From Marinobacter qingdaonensis (GTDB lineage Bacteria > Pseudomonadota > Gammaproteobacteria > Pseudomonadales > Oleiphilaceae): a stretch of 64,000 bases of DNA. Shown here in pieces: positions 1 through 9,968 of the stretch. Position 1 is the first letter of the stretch; every line of letters begins with the position of its first letter. Location: positions 434,001 through 498,000 of the forward strand of contig NZ_JAYDCJ010000001.1 in NCBI RefSeq assembly GCF_034555935.1. Reading direction: 5' to 3'. Under the pieces are notes generated by a model. The model was given only the letters and a program-made list of their open reading frames with translations. It did no database searches and was not told the origin of the DNA. The position numbers and the translations under genes are program-made.

Positions 1-879
1 CTGGAGCACGACCGCCCCGCTGCGCCCCGACTGCCAGCCGGCAACGTCCCGAGGGTGCTTGCCGTGGACGACAACGAAGCCAACCTGAAACTGGTGATGA
101 CCCTGCTCAACGACTGCCAGATCGAGGCCGAAGGGGCGGCCAGCGGCTTTGAGGCCCTGAGCAAGGCCCGCCACAAGCCGTTCGACCTGGTATTCATGGA
201 TCTGCAGATGCCGGGCATGGATGGGGTTGAGACCACCACCCGGCTGCGGGACATGGACCCGGCCACCCACCGGACCCCGGTCATCGCCCTGACCGCGCAC
301 GCCCTGGCCGATGAACAGGACCGGCTGATCCAGCAGGGCTTCGACGGCTACATGCCCAAGCCCATCAGCAGCTCGCAGCTGACCGACATCATTCGCGACT
401 ACACCGGTTTCGAGTGCGGCAAGGCCGACCGCCACGATCAGGTGCGGGTACCCGAGATCCGGGACACCCGACGGGCCATGCGCCCCTCGACCCGCAAGAT
501 GCAGCAGGACTGCGTGAGTATTTCAGAGAGCATTCAACTGGCCGCCGGCAAGGCGGACCTGGCGGAGGAACTGTTCAGTATGCTGCTGGAGCAGGTGCAG
601 AGCGACCGGTCACGGATGGAGGAATTCTGGCGCAGTGGCGACCAGGATGGGCTGCTGGAATGCGTGCACAAGCTGCATGGCGCCACCCGCTACTGCGGCG
701 TGCCGGAACTGCGGGCCGCTGCCAACCGGCTGGAGACCGCGCTGAAATGCTCGGCGCCGGATCTGGAGCACCAGAAGGACCAGCTGGTCTCAGCCATCGA
801 GCGGCTGCAGAACTGGAGCGACCAGACCGATTGGCAGCAGCTATTCCGGGAACAGCATCAGCAGGCCGAGACCAGCTGA
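1..879 (+). CDS. barA: Hybrid sensor histidine kinase BarA/GacS, C-terminal part (REC + Hpt), 5'-truncated by the window
   Basis: The frame is open from base 1, so only the last ~292 residues are in the window. A receiver domain starts near base 55 (VLAVDDNEAN) and has the phosphoacceptor Asp in FMDLQMPGMDG (codon 199-201) and the conserved Lys in YMPKPI. A C-terminal Hpt domain follows, with the phosphoacceptor His in VHKLHGA (codon 667-669). REC followed by Hpt at the end of a phosphorelay kinase is typical of BarA/GacS, which phosphorylates the UvrY/GacA regulator and so controls CsrA-sequestering small RNAs. It converges on pdxJ with a 16-bp gap. The kinase core lies upstream of the window, so the exact orthology is inferred. 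Confidence 0.8.
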   Translation: MEHDRPAAPRLPAGNVPRVLAVDDNEANLKLVMTLLNDCQIEAEGAASGFEALSKARHKPFDLVFMDLQMPGMDGVETTTRLRDMDPATHRTPVIALTAHALADEQDRLIQQGFDGYMPKPISSSQLTDIIRDYTGFECGKADRHDQVRVPEIRDTRRAMRPSTRKMQQDCVSISESIQLAAGKADLAEELFSMLLEQVQSDRSRMEEFWRSGDQDGLLECVHKLHGATRYCGVPELRAAANRLETALKCSAPDLEHQKDQLVSAIERLQNWSDQTDWQQLFREQHQQAETS

Positions 880-895
880 GCCGACGGCCAGGCCT

Positions 896-1636
896 TCAGC
901 CCCGCCCGCGGGCCTGATCCAGAATGGCCCGCATGTCGCGCACCGCGTCCTTGAGCCCGGTGAACACCGCCCGGGCAATGATGGCGTGACCGATGTTGAG
1001 TTCGTTGATGCCCGGGATTGCCGCGACTCGCTCGGTGTTGTGGTAGTGCAGGCCGTGGCCGGCGTTGACGATCAGGCCTTTCTTACGGGCGTAGCCGACG
1101 GCCTTGGCGATGGTCTGGAATGCGGCGTCGGCTTCCTCGGCGGTTTTTGCCTCGGCGTATTCCCCGGTGTGCAACTCCACCACCGGCGCGCCACAGCGTA
1201 CCGCCGCATCGATTTGGGTCGGGTCCGGATCGATGAACAGCGACACCTCCGCGCCCAGACGCGCCAGCCGGTCACAGGCCTTGGCGACCCGCGCCTCCTG
1301 GCCGTCCACATCCAGGCCACCCTCGGTGGTCAGCTCCTCGCGCTTTTCCGGCACCAGGCAGACGCACTCGGGCCGAACCTGCTCGGCAAAGGCCAGCATG
1401 GCGTCGGTCACGGCCATTTCCAGGTTCATCTTGGTCTGCAGGGTCTCCCGCAGCAGCAGCACGTCGCGATCCTGAATGTGCCGCCGGTCCTCCCGGGGGT
1501 GGATGGTGATGCCGTCGGCGCCGGCCTCCTCCGCCATCAGGGCGGCCTGCACCGGATCCGGATACCGGGTGCCGCGGGCCTGCCGGAGGGTGGCCACGTG
1601 ATCAATGTTAACGCCGAGTAAAACCCTAGGATTCAT
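896..1636 (-). CDS. pdxJ: Pyridoxine 5'-phosphate synthase PdxJ
   Basis: PdxJ condenses 3-amino-2-oxopropyl phosphate with 1-deoxyxylulose 5-phosphate to give pyridoxine 5'-phosphate, the ring-closing step of vitamin B6 synthesis in the cytosol. The 246-residue product has the usual length and the family signatures: [17 protein letters not shown] at the N-terminus, [12 protein letters not shown] around residue 45 and the late [10 protein letters not shown] motif. The ATG at 1636 lies inside the 3' end of recO (11-bp overlap), so translation is probably coupled. It is the last gene of the lepA-lepB-rnc-era-recO-pdxJ series. Confidence 0.97.
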   Translation of the reverse strand: MNPRVLLGVNIDHVATLRQARGTRYPDPVQAALMAEEAGADGITIHPREDRRHIQDRDVLLLRETLQTKMNLEMAVTDAMLAFAEQVRPECVCLVPEKREELTTEGGLDVDGQEARVAKACDRLARLGAEVSLFIDPDPTQIDAAVRCGAPVVELHTGEYAEAKTAEEADAAFQTIAKAVGYARKKGLIVNAGHGLHYHNTERVAAIPGINELNIGHAIIARAVFTGLKDAVRDMRAILDQARGRG

Positions 1637-2354
1637 GCCGTTCTCCCCGAAGATGACTGAATAGACTGCGACTGTGCAGGGGCCGGCCCTGCAGAAGAAA
1701 ATCGAAAAGCACCCGCATCACCCGCTTGGCAAGGCGGCGGCCGGACTCCGACGCCAGGTCGCCGTCGGCCAGGGCCAGGAGCACGTCCCCCGGCAGGTGC
1801 TGCAACCGGGTACCGGGCCCCGGAGTGGCGACGATGCCCTGCTCCGGATCATAACAATACTCCTGCCCCGGCTCGACGGAACGCCCGGTATCGGTCGCCA
1901 GGTCCCAGGCAAAATCGACCCCCAGCGCCGCGGCGAAGGCCAGCTCGAACCGCCGAAGCACCGGCTCGATTTCCGTGGTTTCGGACAGCTCGGCGAGGAC
2001 ATCGATGTAGGCGGCAAACAGGGTGGGATGCGGGTCGGCCGCCGGCAAGATCCGCTGCAGCAACTCGTTGAGGTAGAGTCCGCTGTACAGGGAGGCGGTG
2101 CGTTTCAGGGCCGGACCCGGTCGAACGTCGACCTGGGTCAGCGTCTTCAGGTCCCCGCGTCCGGTCCAGTCCAGCATGAGCGGCTGGAAGGGCTGCAACT
2201 GGGCCTTGAGCGGACTCTTGGCGCTGTTGGCGCCACGGGCAATCAGGGTCATGCGGCCGTGATTGAGGGTGAATACGTCCACCATCAGACTGGTTTCCCG
2301 CCAGGCCCGGCGGTGGACAACGTACGCGGGCTCCTGCTGCTCCGCCCCCTTCAT
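1626..2354 (-). CDS. recO: DNA repair protein RecO
   Basis: RecO binds single-stranded DNA and SSB and, with RecR, loads RecA at gaps (RecFOR pathway). The 242-residue product has the typical length. Its N-terminal OB-fold region contains the characteristic [19 protein letters not shown] stretch, and an [11 protein letters not shown] helix follows mid-protein. It starts 7 bp after the end of era and its 3' end overlaps pdxJ. The order era-recO-pdxJ is common in gammaproteobacteria and supports the call. Confidence 0.95.
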   Translation of the reverse strand: MKGAEQQEPAYVVHRRAWRETSLMVDVFTLNHGRMTLIARGANSAKSPLKAQLQPFQPLMLDWTGRGDLKTLTQVDVRPGPALKRTASLYSGLYLNELLQRILPAADPHPTLFAAYIDVLAELSETTEIEPVLRRFELAFAAALGVDFAWDLATDTGRSVEPGQEYCYDPEQGIVATPGPGTRLQHLPGDVLLALADGDLASESGRRLAKRVMRVLFDFLLQGRPLHSRSLFSHLRGERHES

Positions 2355-2361
2355 GCCAGCC

Positions 2362-3279
2362 TCAGAGGTCGTTCATCCCGAGACTTTTCAGCGCCCGGTC
2401 ACTGTCGGCCCAGCCGCGCTTCACCTTGACCCAGAGCCGCAGCATGATCTTGCTGTCGAACAACCGCTCCATGTCGGCCCGGGCTTCCTGACCGATGCGA
2501 CGCAGGCGTTCGCCCTTGTCGCCGATCATGATCTTTTTCTGGCCTTCCCGTTCCACCAGGATCAGCGCCGAGATGTGCAGGGTCTTGCCATCGCGCTTGA
2601 ATTCCTCGATTTCCACGGCCACCGAGTACGGCAGTTCGGCACCCAGCTGGCGGGTGATTTTCTCCCGCACGATCTCCGAGGCCAGGAAGCGCTCGCTCCG
2701 GTCGGTAATCTGGTCGTCCGGGTAGAAGTGGATACTCTCGGGCAGGAAACGGCCGACCGCCTCTTCCAGGGGCGCCAGGTTGTCTTCCTTGAGCGCGGAC
2801 ATGGGAATGATCTCGGCAAACTCGCGCTTGCGGGACAGCATGTCCAGGTGCGGCAACAGCGCCTCGCGCTTTTCGATCCGGTCGACCTTGTTCACCGCCA
2901 GGATCACCGGGCACTTCAGCTTGCTGAGTTTCTCCAGCACCAGTTCGTCGGCGGTGGTCCAGGCCAGCTGGTCGACCACAAACACCACCACATCGACGTC
3001 GATCAGGGCCGAGGTCGCGGCCTTGTTCATGTATCGGTTCAGGGCCCGTGGCTCTTCCTCGTGCATCCCCGGGGTATCGACGTAGATCGCCTGTACCGGG
3101 CCCACGGTCTTGATACCGAGCACCTGATGCCGGGTGGTCTGAGGCTTGCGTGAGGTGATGCTCAGCTTCTGGCCGAGGATGTGGTTCAGCAGCGTGGACT
3201 TGCCGACGTTGGGTCGACCCACGATGGCAACGAAACCACAGCGGCTGTCCGGATCGTCCGGACGGGTAATATCATTCAT
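2362..3279 (-). CDS. era: GTPase Era
   Basis: Era is an essential Ras-like GTPase that binds the 3' end of 16S rRNA during 30S maturation. The 305-residue protein shows G1 (GRPNVGKS), G3 (DTPG) and G4 (NKVD), followed by a C-terminal KH domain ([19 protein letters not shown]). The start ATG shares one base with the stop codon of rnc (TAATG), implying translational coupling between the rRNA-processing nuclease and the ribosome-assembly GTPase. Confidence 0.98.
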   Translation of the reverse strand: MNDITRPDDPDSRCGFVAIVGRPNVGKSTLLNHILGQKLSITSRKPQTTRHQVLGIKTVGPVQAIYVDTPGMHEEEPRALNRYMNKAATSALIDVDVVVFVVDQLAWTTADELVLEKLSKLKCPVILAVNKVDRIEKREALLPHLDMLSRKREFAEIIPMSALKEDNLAPLEEAVGRFLPESIHFYPDDQITDRSERFLASEIVREKITRQLGAELPYSVAVEIEEFKRDGKTLHISALILVEREGQKKIMIGDKGERLRRIGQEARADMERLFDSKIMLRLWVKVKRGWADSDRALKSLGMNDL

Positions 3280-3968
3280 TATGGACTCTCTACCCCCAGT
3301 TCTTTCAGGGCATTTCGGGCGGCCTGCTGTTCCGCCACCCGCCGGCTGCTGCCGGTCCCGGTGGTCTTCCGGTCCAGCGACGGCAGCGCGCAGGAAACAT
3401 GGAAGGTCTGGTTATGGGCCTCGCCATCGACGGAAATCACGTCGTACCGGGGCAAGGGGAATTGCCGGGACTGCAGGTACTCCTGCAACCGGGTCTTGGG
3501 ATCTTTCTGGGTGTCCTGCAGATCGAGGTTTTTCAGCCGCAGCTCAAACCACTGCAGCACCTTCTCCCGACAGGTGTGGAAGTCGCTGTCCAGGTAGATG
3601 GCGCCGATGATCGATTCGACCGCGTCGGCCAGGATCGACTCGCGCCGGAACCCGCCGCTCTTGAGCTCACCGGAGCCCAGTCTCAGGTAGCTGCCCAGGT
3701 CGAACTCACGGCCGATCTCGGCCAGGGTCACGCCCTTGACCATGCGGGCGCGCAGCCGGCTCAACTGGCCCTCCCGGGCCTTCTCGAAATGCAGAAACAG
3801 ATACTCGGCGATCACCATGTTGACGATGGAGTCCCCGAGGAACTCCAGGCGTTCGTTGTTCTGGTTGCCAAAACTGCGGTGGGTGAGCGCCAGCAACAGC
3901 CGTTCAGGTGTTTTGAACTGGTATCCGATGCGGCGCTGTAATTGATCCAGGTCCGGTTGCGAACTCAC
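3279..3968 (-). CDS. rnc: Ribonuclease III
   Basis: RNase III cleaves double-stranded RNA, including the precursor of 16S and 23S rRNA. The 229-residue protein has the nuclease signature [12 protein letters not shown] near residues 40-51 and a C-terminal double-stranded RNA-binding domain starting at [11 protein letters not shown] and ending in [16 protein letters not shown]. Its ATG overlaps the stop of the upstream DUF4845 gene (ATGA) and its stop overlaps the era start, so three consecutive genes are coupled. Confidence 0.98.
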   Translation of the reverse strand: MSSQPDLDQLQRRIGYQFKTPERLLLALTHRSFGNQNNERLEFLGDSIVNMVIAEYLFLHFEKAREGQLSRLRARMVKGVTLAEIGREFDLGSYLRLGSGELKSGGFRRESILADAVESIIGAIYLDSDFHTCREKVLQWFELRLKNLDLQDTQKDPKTRLQEYLQSRQFPLPRYDVISVDGEAHNQTFHVSCALPSLDRKTTGTGSSRRVAEQQAARNALKELGVESP

Positions 3969-4354
3969 TTGCCCTTCATCTCGTATTCGTGCTTGAAGTG
4001 AACGACGGTATCGACGTTACTGAAAAGATTGTTGCGTACCTCGTAGTCGACGTTGATCAGGACCAGGTCACCGTCCTTGTCGACTGAGATGTTCTTGGCG
4101 TCAAACCCGCGCACGTTATTGACGCTCAGACGCTTGTTGATCAGGGTCCGGATCTGCGCCGGGCCCATGGTGGACAGGCCGTCGGTGCCATCGAGACTCT
4201 CCAGGGCCTCCTGGATGGTGATGTCATCCAGATAGACCGGGCCGAGTTTGATGGCCAGGGTCAGCAGGCTGCCGAAGAACAACACCATGACCAGCATGGT
4301 CAACGCCGACGCACCGCCCTGACGGCGCATCACGGAGAGACTGTTTTTCTTCAT
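3965..4354 (-). CDS. DUF4845 family small membrane protein
   Basis: This 129-residue protein has a charged N-terminus followed by one hydrophobic segment (about residues 17-36, [20 protein letters not shown]) that looks like a type IV pilin-type or signal-anchor helix, then a soluble domain. Proteins of this family usually sit between lepB and rnc in gammaproteobacteria, as here. The function is not known. It is predicted to be anchored in the inner membrane facing the periplasm. It overlaps rnc by 4 bp. Confidence 0.8.
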   Translation of the reverse strand: MKKNSLSVMRRQGGASALTMLVMVLFFGSLLTLAIKLGPVYLDDITIQEALESLDGTDGLSTMGPAQIRTLINKRLSVNNVRGFDAKNISVDKDGDLVLINVDYEVRNNLFSNVDTVVHFKHEYEMKGK

Positions 4355-4381
4355 TGTTACTGCACTCCAGAATAGTCGGGA

Positions 4382-5194
4382 TTACTCAATGCCGCCGACA
4401 CGATCAAAGGACGGCAGGCTGGTCAGTGACTTCCAGTGCATCCAGATCGCGAAGGCCTTGCCTACTACGAGCTCGTCCGGGACCATGCCCCAGTAACGGC
4501 TGTCATTGCTGTTGTCACGGTTGTCGCCCATGACGAAGTAGTGTCCCTCGGGCACTACCCACTCGCCTTCACCCCCGGCACCGGGCCGCCCCATGGTCAG
4601 GAAGACGTCGTGCTCGACATCGCCCAGGGTCTCCCGACGCAGCTCCACCGGCGGCAGGCGGGCAATAAACCGACTCTCAACCTGCTCGCCGTTGATGAAC
4701 AGCTGCTTGTTGCGGTACCGGATCCGGTCGCCGGGCATACCCACCACCCGCTTGATGTAATTGGTCTCGCCGTCTTTAGGATAGCGAAACACCATGACAT
4801 CGCCCCGCTCCGGGTCGCCGATGTCGACCACCTTGGTGCCCGCCACTGGCAGGCGCAGGCCATAGGCGTACTTGTTGACCAGGATGAAATCGCCCACTTC
4901 CAGGGTCGGCAGCATGGAGCCGGACGGTATCTGGAACGGCTCCACCAGGAACGAGCGCAGCACCAGCACAATCGCCAGCACCGGAAAGAACGACCGGCTG
5001 AGATCGACCAGGTAGGGTTCCCGGGGAACCTCGGTCCCGTCCACCGCCGCCCCGGCGTCATCCGGGGATTGTGGCTGGCCGCTGGCGCGGGCCGCCGCCA
5101 GCCGGCGCTCCCGCAGGAACAGCTTGTCCGCCAGCCAGATCAGACCTGTGGCAAAGGTCAGTACTACCAGTACCAGGGGAAAATCGATATCCAT
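4382..5194 (-). CDS. lepB: Signal peptidase I
   Basis: Signal peptidase I removes signal peptides from exported preproteins on the periplasmic side of the inner membrane. The 270-residue product has two N-terminal membrane segments (about residues 5-24 and 68-84), the catalytic serine in PSGSMLPTLEVGDF, the catalytic lysine in NYIKRVVGMPGDRI and the C-terminal GDNRDNSNDSRYWG box. It lies between lepA and the DUF4845 gene, the usual context. Confidence 0.97.
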   Translation of the reverse strand: MDIDFPLVLVVLTFATGLIWLADKLFLRERRLAAARASGQPQSPDDAGAAVDGTEVPREPYLVDLSRSFFPVLAIVLVLRSFLVEPFQIPSGSMLPTLEVGDFILVNKYAYGLRLPVAGTKVVDIGDPERGDVMVFRYPKDGETNYIKRVVGMPGDRIRYRNKQLFINGEQVESRFIARLPPVELRRETLGDVEHDVFLTMGRPGAGGEGEWVVPEGHYFVMGDNRDNSNDSRYWGMVPDELVVGKAFAIWMHWKSLTSLPSFDRVGGIE

Positions 5195-5205
5195 CCAGGT
5201 GCCTT

Positions 5206-7014
5206 TTATTTATCCACTTGCAATACAGCCAGAAACGCTTCCTGAGGCACCTCAACATTACCCAGCTGCTTCATGCGTTTCTTACCCTCTTTCTGCTTCT
5301 GAAGCAGCTTCTTCTTCCGGCTTACGTCGCCACCGTAGCACTTGGCGGTCACGTTCTTGCGCAGCGCCTTGACGGTCACCCGGGAAACCACGTGGGTGCC
5401 GATCGCCGCCTGAATGGCGATATCGAACATCTGCCGTGGGATCAGTTCCTTCATTTTCTCGATCAATTGCCGGCCCTTGTAGTGGGCCTGATCCTTATGC
5501 ACGATCAGCGCCAGGGCATCGACCCGGTCGCCGTTGATCAACACGTCCAGGCGCACCAGATTGGCGGTCTGGAAGCGGGCAAAATGGTAGTCCAGCGAGG
5601 CGAACCCGCGACTGGCGGACTTGATGCGGTCGAAGAAATCCATGACCACTTCCGCCATCGGCAGTTCGTAGGTGACCTGGACCTGAGTGGACATGAAGTG
5701 CATGTTTTTCTGCACCCCGCGTTTCTCTTCACACAAGGTGATGACATTGCCCAGGTGTTCCTGCGGCACCAGAATACTGGCCTCGACGATGGGCTCGCGC
5801 ATCTCCTCGATGGAGCCAATATCCGGCAGCCGTGACGGGTTGTCCACCGACAGGGTCTCACCCTGCTTGGTGACCACCTCATAGATAACCGTCGGCGCCG
5901 TGGTTATCAGGTCGATGTCGTACTCGCGCTCGAGCCGCTCCTGGATGATTTCCATGTGCAGCATGCCCAGGAAGCCGCAGCGGAAACCGAAGCCCAGGGC
6001 ATCGGAGTTCTCCGGCTCGAAGAACAGCGAGGCGTCGTTCAGGGTCAGCTTTTCCAGGGCATCCCGGAAATCGTCGTAGTCGTCCGCGCTGACCGGGAAC
6101 AGGCCCGCGTAAACCTGGGGCTTGACCTTCTTGAACCCCGGCAGCATCGGGGTTTCCTCGGCGAACTTCTGGTGCACGATGGTGTCACCCACCGGGGCGC
6201 CGTGGATGTCCTTGATTCCGGCCACCACGAAACCAACGTCGCCGGCCTCGAGAATGTCGGTGTCCTTGGGCTTGGGATTGAAGATGCCCACCTTGTCGGC
6301 GCTCCAGGACTTGCCGGTGGACTTGATGACGATCTTGTCGCCCTTCTTCATCACGCCCTCGGTGACCCGCACCAGGGACACCACGCCCAGGTAGTTATCG
6401 AACCAGGAATCGATGATCAGCGCTTGCAGTGGCGCCTCCCGGTTGCCCTTGGGTGGCGGGATGCGCTTGATCAGATCCTCCAGCACGTCCTCGACGCCCA
6501 GACCGCTCTTGGCACTGCAGCGCACGGCGTCGGACGCCTCAATGCCGATGATGTCCTCGATTTCCGCCGCCACCCGCTCGGGCTCGGCCTGGGGCAGGTC
6601 CATCTTGTTCAGGACTGGCACCACTTCCAGGCCCTGTTCAATGGCGGTGTAGCAGTTGGCCACCGACTGGGCCTCGACGCCCTGGCCGGCATCCACCACC
6701 AGAAGTGCGCCTTCGCAGGCGTACAGGGAGCGGGATACCTCGTAGGAAAAGTCCACGTGGCCGGGGGTATCGATGAAATTCAGCTTGTATTCGTTGCCAT
6801 CCTTCGCGGTGTAGTTGAGGGTGACACTCTGAGCCTTGATGGTGATCCCGCGCTCCCGCTCCAGATCCATGGAATCCAGGACCTGCTCGGCCATTTCACG
6901 ATCGGTCAGGCCACCGCAGATCTGTATGAAGCGGTCGGCTAGGGTCGATTTACCATGGTCGATGTGGGCGATGATGGAGAAGTTACGGATTCGGCTCAGT
7001 TCAGTCACAGACAA
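5206..7014 (-). CDS. lepA: Elongation factor 4 (LepA)
   Basis: LepA is a translational GTPase related to EF-G that acts on stalled ribosomes and in 30S assembly. The 602-residue protein has the usual length, the G1 motif [10 protein letters not shown]3 DTPGHVDF and G4 NKMD, and the LepA-specific C-terminal domain ([33 protein letters not shown]). It is the first gene of the series ending with pdxJ, and lepB starts 11 bp downstream. Confidence 0.99.
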   Translation of the reverse strand: MSVTELSRIRNFSIIAHIDHGKSTLADRFIQICGGLTDREMAEQVLDSMDLERERGITIKAQSVTLNYTAKDGNEYKLNFIDTPGHVDFSYEVSRSLYACEGALLVVDAGQGVEAQSVANCYTAIEQGLEVVPVLNKMDLPQAEPERVAAEIEDIIGIEASDAVRCSAKSGLGVEDVLEDLIKRIPPPKGNREAPLQALIIDSWFDNYLGVVSLVRVTEGVMKKGDKIVIKSTGKSWSADKVGIFNPKPKDTDILEAGDVGFVVAGIKDIHGAPVGDTIVHQKFAEETPMLPGFKKVKPQVYAGLFPVSADDYDDFRDALEKLTLNDASLFFEPENSDALGFGFRCGFLGMLHMEIIQERLEREYDIDLITTAPTVIYEVVTKQGETLSVDNPSRLPDIGSIEEMREPIVEASILVPQEHLGNVITLCEEKRGVQKNMHFMSTQVQVTYELPMAEVVMDFFDRIKSASRGFASLDYHFARFQTANLVRLDVLINGDRVDALALIVHKDQAHYKGRQLIEKMKELIPRQMFDIAIQAAIGTHVVSRVTVKALRKNVTAKCYGGDVSRKKKLLQKQKEGKKRMKQLGNVEVPQEAFLAVLQVDK

Positions 7015-7113
7015 TGAATACTCATAAATAGACGAAGGATTGAGCCCGGAAGGGCCGGTACCGGGATCCGGGGACGCCGTGATTTTACCGGTTACCGGCT
7101 GTTATTGCCATGA

Positions 7114-9843
7114 TCAGGAAATCAGCGGTTTCTCATATTGCCGGATCAGGAAGCCAATCAGGGCATCTTCATCGAGCGGATAGCTGAACAGGTTGCCCTG
7201 GCACTGGGCGCACCCGGAGGACTTCAGGAAACTCAGCTGCTGCGGGGTCTCCACGCCCTCCGCCACCACCGTCAGGTGCAGCTTGCGCGCCAGGGCAATA
7301 ACCGCAGAGGCGACGTCGGTGGCGCTCACGTTGTAGGGAATGTCGCGGATGAACCGGTGGTCGATCTTGATCACATCCAACGGCAACTGCTGCAGGGCCA
7401 CCAGCGAACAGGAGCCGGTACCGAAGTCGTCCAGGATCAGGCAGACCCCCAGATCGTGCAGCGCCACCAGCAGTTCCCGCAGTGCCCGGGGGTCCTCGTT
7501 CAGCAGTTCCGCCGGCATTTCCAGCTCCAGCCGCTCCGGCGACACCCCGGTCTCGGTGATCACCTGCCGGATCATGTCCAGGAAACCGGGGTCGGTGAGC
7601 TGCCGGACCGACAGGTTGACCGCCATCTTCAGGGCCTCGAACCCGGCGCGCTCCAGCGCCTGGACCTGGATGCAGGCCTGCCGCAGCGCCATCTCGCCGA
7701 GCCGCAGGATCAGGCCGGTTTCCTCCGCCAGCCCGATGAACTGCTGGGCCGACACCAGGCCTTTTTCCGGGTGGTGCCAGCGCAGGAAGGCTTCGACGCC
7801 AATGACCCGCTCGGTCACCAGGTCCACCTTGGGCTGGTAATGCAGCACGAAGCGGTCGCCCTCCAGGGCCGTAGCCAACTCCTCCTGCTGCAGCAGGCGA
7901 CGGGCGGCCTTGATGTTCATGGCCGGGGTGAAGAACTGGTAGGTGTTGCGGCCCAGCTCCTTGGCCTGGTACATGGCCAGGTCCGCGTACTTCATCAGCG
8001 TGCCCGAGTCTTCGCTGTCGTGGGGCATCATGGTGATGCCGATGCTGACGGTGATGCCAACCTCGTGATCGTTCAGGCGCACCCGCTGGCACAGCCGGTG
8101 CAGGATGGTCTCGGCGACCTTGCCGGCGGCCTCCGGGCCGCTGATCCGGGACAGCAGCACGACGAACTCGTCGCCACCCAGGCGGGCCACGGAGTCCTCC
8201 TCCCGCACACAGCCTTCCAGCCACTCCGCCACCTTGCACAGCAACTCGTCACCGGCATCGTGCCCGAGGGTGTCGTTGATGCGTTTGAAACCGTCCAGGT
8301 CCAGGAACATGAGCGCGGCCGGCTCGCCGCTGCGCCGACTGCGGCGGACCACATGATTGAGCCGATCCCGGAACAGCTGGCGATTGGCCAGGCCGGTCAG
8401 CGGGTCGTAGAAGGCCAGCCGATGCAGTTCCGACTGGGCTGCCTTCAACTGGGTCAGATCGCGCAGGCTCAGGACCACGCCATTGACCCCGGGTACGTTC
8501 AGCATGGCGGTGAAAGTGCCTTCCATATCCCGCCACTGGCCGTTGGCGTCCCGGATCCGGGCACGAATCACCGGTACCTGGGCGCCCGGCGCCGCCACCG
8601 CGTCCTCGAAGCCCTGCTGCAACTTGGGCCAGTCCTCGCCATGAACCAGGGCGTCGAGCGCCTGCGCCTGCAGTCGGGCCGGTTCGTAGCCCAGGATGTC
8701 GAGGCTGGACGGACTGGCGTACAGGGCCTGGCCGGCCCGGTCCATGACCAGGGTCACGTTGGCCGCGCCTTCGGTGATGGCCCGATAGCGGCCGGCACCG
8801 ATCTGGGCCATCAATCTGGAGCGGATCAGCATGAGCACGAACAGGAACATCAGGACACTGATGAACAGGCCACTGCCGAGCACGATGGGCGGGCGGGGAT
8901 CCGAGGCCAGAAAATCGAACGCCGGCGTCGAGCGGGTCTGCAGCAGCCATTCGCGCCCCCCGGCGTTCAGGGTCTGGCTCATCTGGAAGCTGAAGTCGTT
9001 GTCCAGAGACCCCAGGTTGGAGCCGTACATCAGGGTGTCCCGCTCGATCACGCCGTTGTCGTAGATGCGGACATCCAGGAAGGGCGAGATCAGCCCGACG
9101 ATGCCATCGATCAGATTGTTCATCCGGAAGGCACTGAACACGTAACCGGCCAGCATCATCCGGCGTTCGGCCCGGATTTCCGGCACCTTTCCGCCCTGAT
9201 ACACCGGGTAGTACATCAGGAAGCTGGCCTGGTCTTCCGCCAGCTCTTCCTGCACCAGCACCACCTTGCCGGTCACCGTCGGCACGGCATCGTCCCGGGC
9301 CACTTCCATGGCCCGGCGATGGATCGGATCGCTGAAGGCGTCGTAACCGAGGGCCCGGCGGTTACGCTCGGTCCCGGGCTCCAGATACACCATCGGGTAG
9401 TAGTAGGGCCCGGTGCCCAGGGGGCTGACCAGGTAATTGTGGACCCCGCCGGCCCGCACCGAGGCAATGTGATCGGCCATCTGACGCACGCCGATCCGGC
9501 GCACAAAGCCAATGCCCTGGATGCCGGGGTAATAGCGATCAATGTCCACCCGTTCGACGTACTCACGCCACTCCTCACGGGACACCTCTCCGGCCACGGC
9601 AAACAACCCGGCGCTGCCGGCCAGGACTTGCTCGTAGTTCAACAGGCGTTCTTCGATGGCGGTCTTGAGCTGGAGGGACTGGCTGCGAAAGCGCGCCTGG
9701 GTGCGGTCTTCCACCAAGTGAATGGAAACCTGCCAGAGCAGCAGGGTGACTGAAATAACTACCGCAAAGATGAGCCACGCGATCCACGCGTTGCGAAATT
9801 CCAGCAACCGCCGGAGAGGGAGTTCCTTACTGTTCATCATCAA
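7114..9843 (-). CDS. Membrane CHASE-PAS-GGDEF-EAL cyclic-di-GMP signalling protein
   Basis: This 909-residue protein has a transmembrane helix at about residues 18-42, a periplasmic CHASE-type sensor domain (about 80-290), a second helix (about 320-345), a PAS domain (about 350-470), a GGDEF domain and an EAL domain. The diguanylate cyclase motif RLGGDEF (about residue 555) is intact and is preceded by an RxxD inhibitory site (REED). The phosphodiesterase signature reads EAF instead of EAL (about residue 683). The other catalytic elements (NLS, LELE, DDFGTG, KID, AEGVET, QG) are present, so the EAL domain may still be active. It probably converts a periplasmic signal into a change in c-di-GMP. 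The gene is monocistronic between lepA and mucD. Confidence 0.93.
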   Translation of the reverse strand: MMMNSKELPLRRLLEFRNAWIAWLIFAVVISVTLLLWQVSIHLVEDRTQARFRSQSLQLKTAIEERLLNYEQVLAGSAGLFAVAGEVSREEWREYVERVDIDRYYPGIQGIGFVRRIGVRQMADHIASVRAGGVHNYLVSPLGTGPYYYPMVYLEPGTERNRRALGYDAFSDPIHRRAMEVARDDAVPTVTGKVVLVQEELAEDQASFLMYYPVYQGGKVPEIRAERRMMLAGYVFSAFRMNNLIDGIVGLISPFLDVRIYDNGVIERDTLMYGSNLGSLDNDFSFQMSQTLNAGGREWLLQTRSTPAFDFLASDPRPPIVLGSGLFISVLMFLFVLMLIRSRLMAQIGAGRYRAITEGAANVTLVMDRAGQALYASPSSLDILGYEPARLQAQALDALVHGEDWPKLQQGFEDAVAAPGAQVPVIRARIRDANGQWRDMEGTFTAMLNVPGVNGVVLSLRDLTQLKAAQSELHRLAFYDPLTGLANRQLFRDRLNHVVRRSRRSGEPAALMFLDLDGFKRINDTLGHDAGDELLCKVAEWLEGCVREEDSVARLGGDEFVVLLSRISGPEAAGKVAETILHRLCQRVRLNDHEVGITVSIGITMMPHDSEDSGTLMKYADLAMYQAKELGRNTYQFFTPAMNIKAARRLLQQEELATALEGDRFVLHYQPKVDLVTERVIGVEAFLRWHHPEKGLVSAQQFIGLAEETGLILRLGEMALRQACIQVQALERAGFEALKMAVNLSVRQLTDPGFLDMIRQVITETGVSPERLELEMPAELLNEDPRALRELLVALHDLGVCLILDDFGTGSCSLVALQQLPLDVIKIDHRFIRDIPYNVSATDVASAVIALARKLHLTVVAEGVETPQQLSFLKSSGCAQCQGNLFSYPLDEDALIGFLIRQYEKPLIS

Positions 9844-9894
9844 ATCGGGTCCGTTCCATGGCCTTACTTCTTTTTATCGTGCGGCCAGTATAAC

Positions 9895-9935
9895 AAAAGC
9901 CCCCGTCACTGTCGTTTCTGACAGCGGCCGGGGGC
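9895..9935 (-). terminator. Rho-independent terminator after mucD
   Basis: A GC-rich inverted repeat (arms 9899-9913 and 9920-9935, loop around GTTTCT) starts 34 bp after the mucD stop in the minus direction. On the minus strand it is followed by TTTTGTT. It marks the end of the algU-mucABC-mucD operon and separates it from the downstream c-di-GMP gene. Confidence 0.75.
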
Positions 9936-9968
9936 ATTCGTTACCCGAAAGACTGGAACGGAATTAAA

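Noticed and set aside
7138..9753. An 870-codon plus-strand frame over the c-di-GMP gene.
   Set aside because: It has the same antisense composition and no family similarity; the minus-strand gene has full domain structure.
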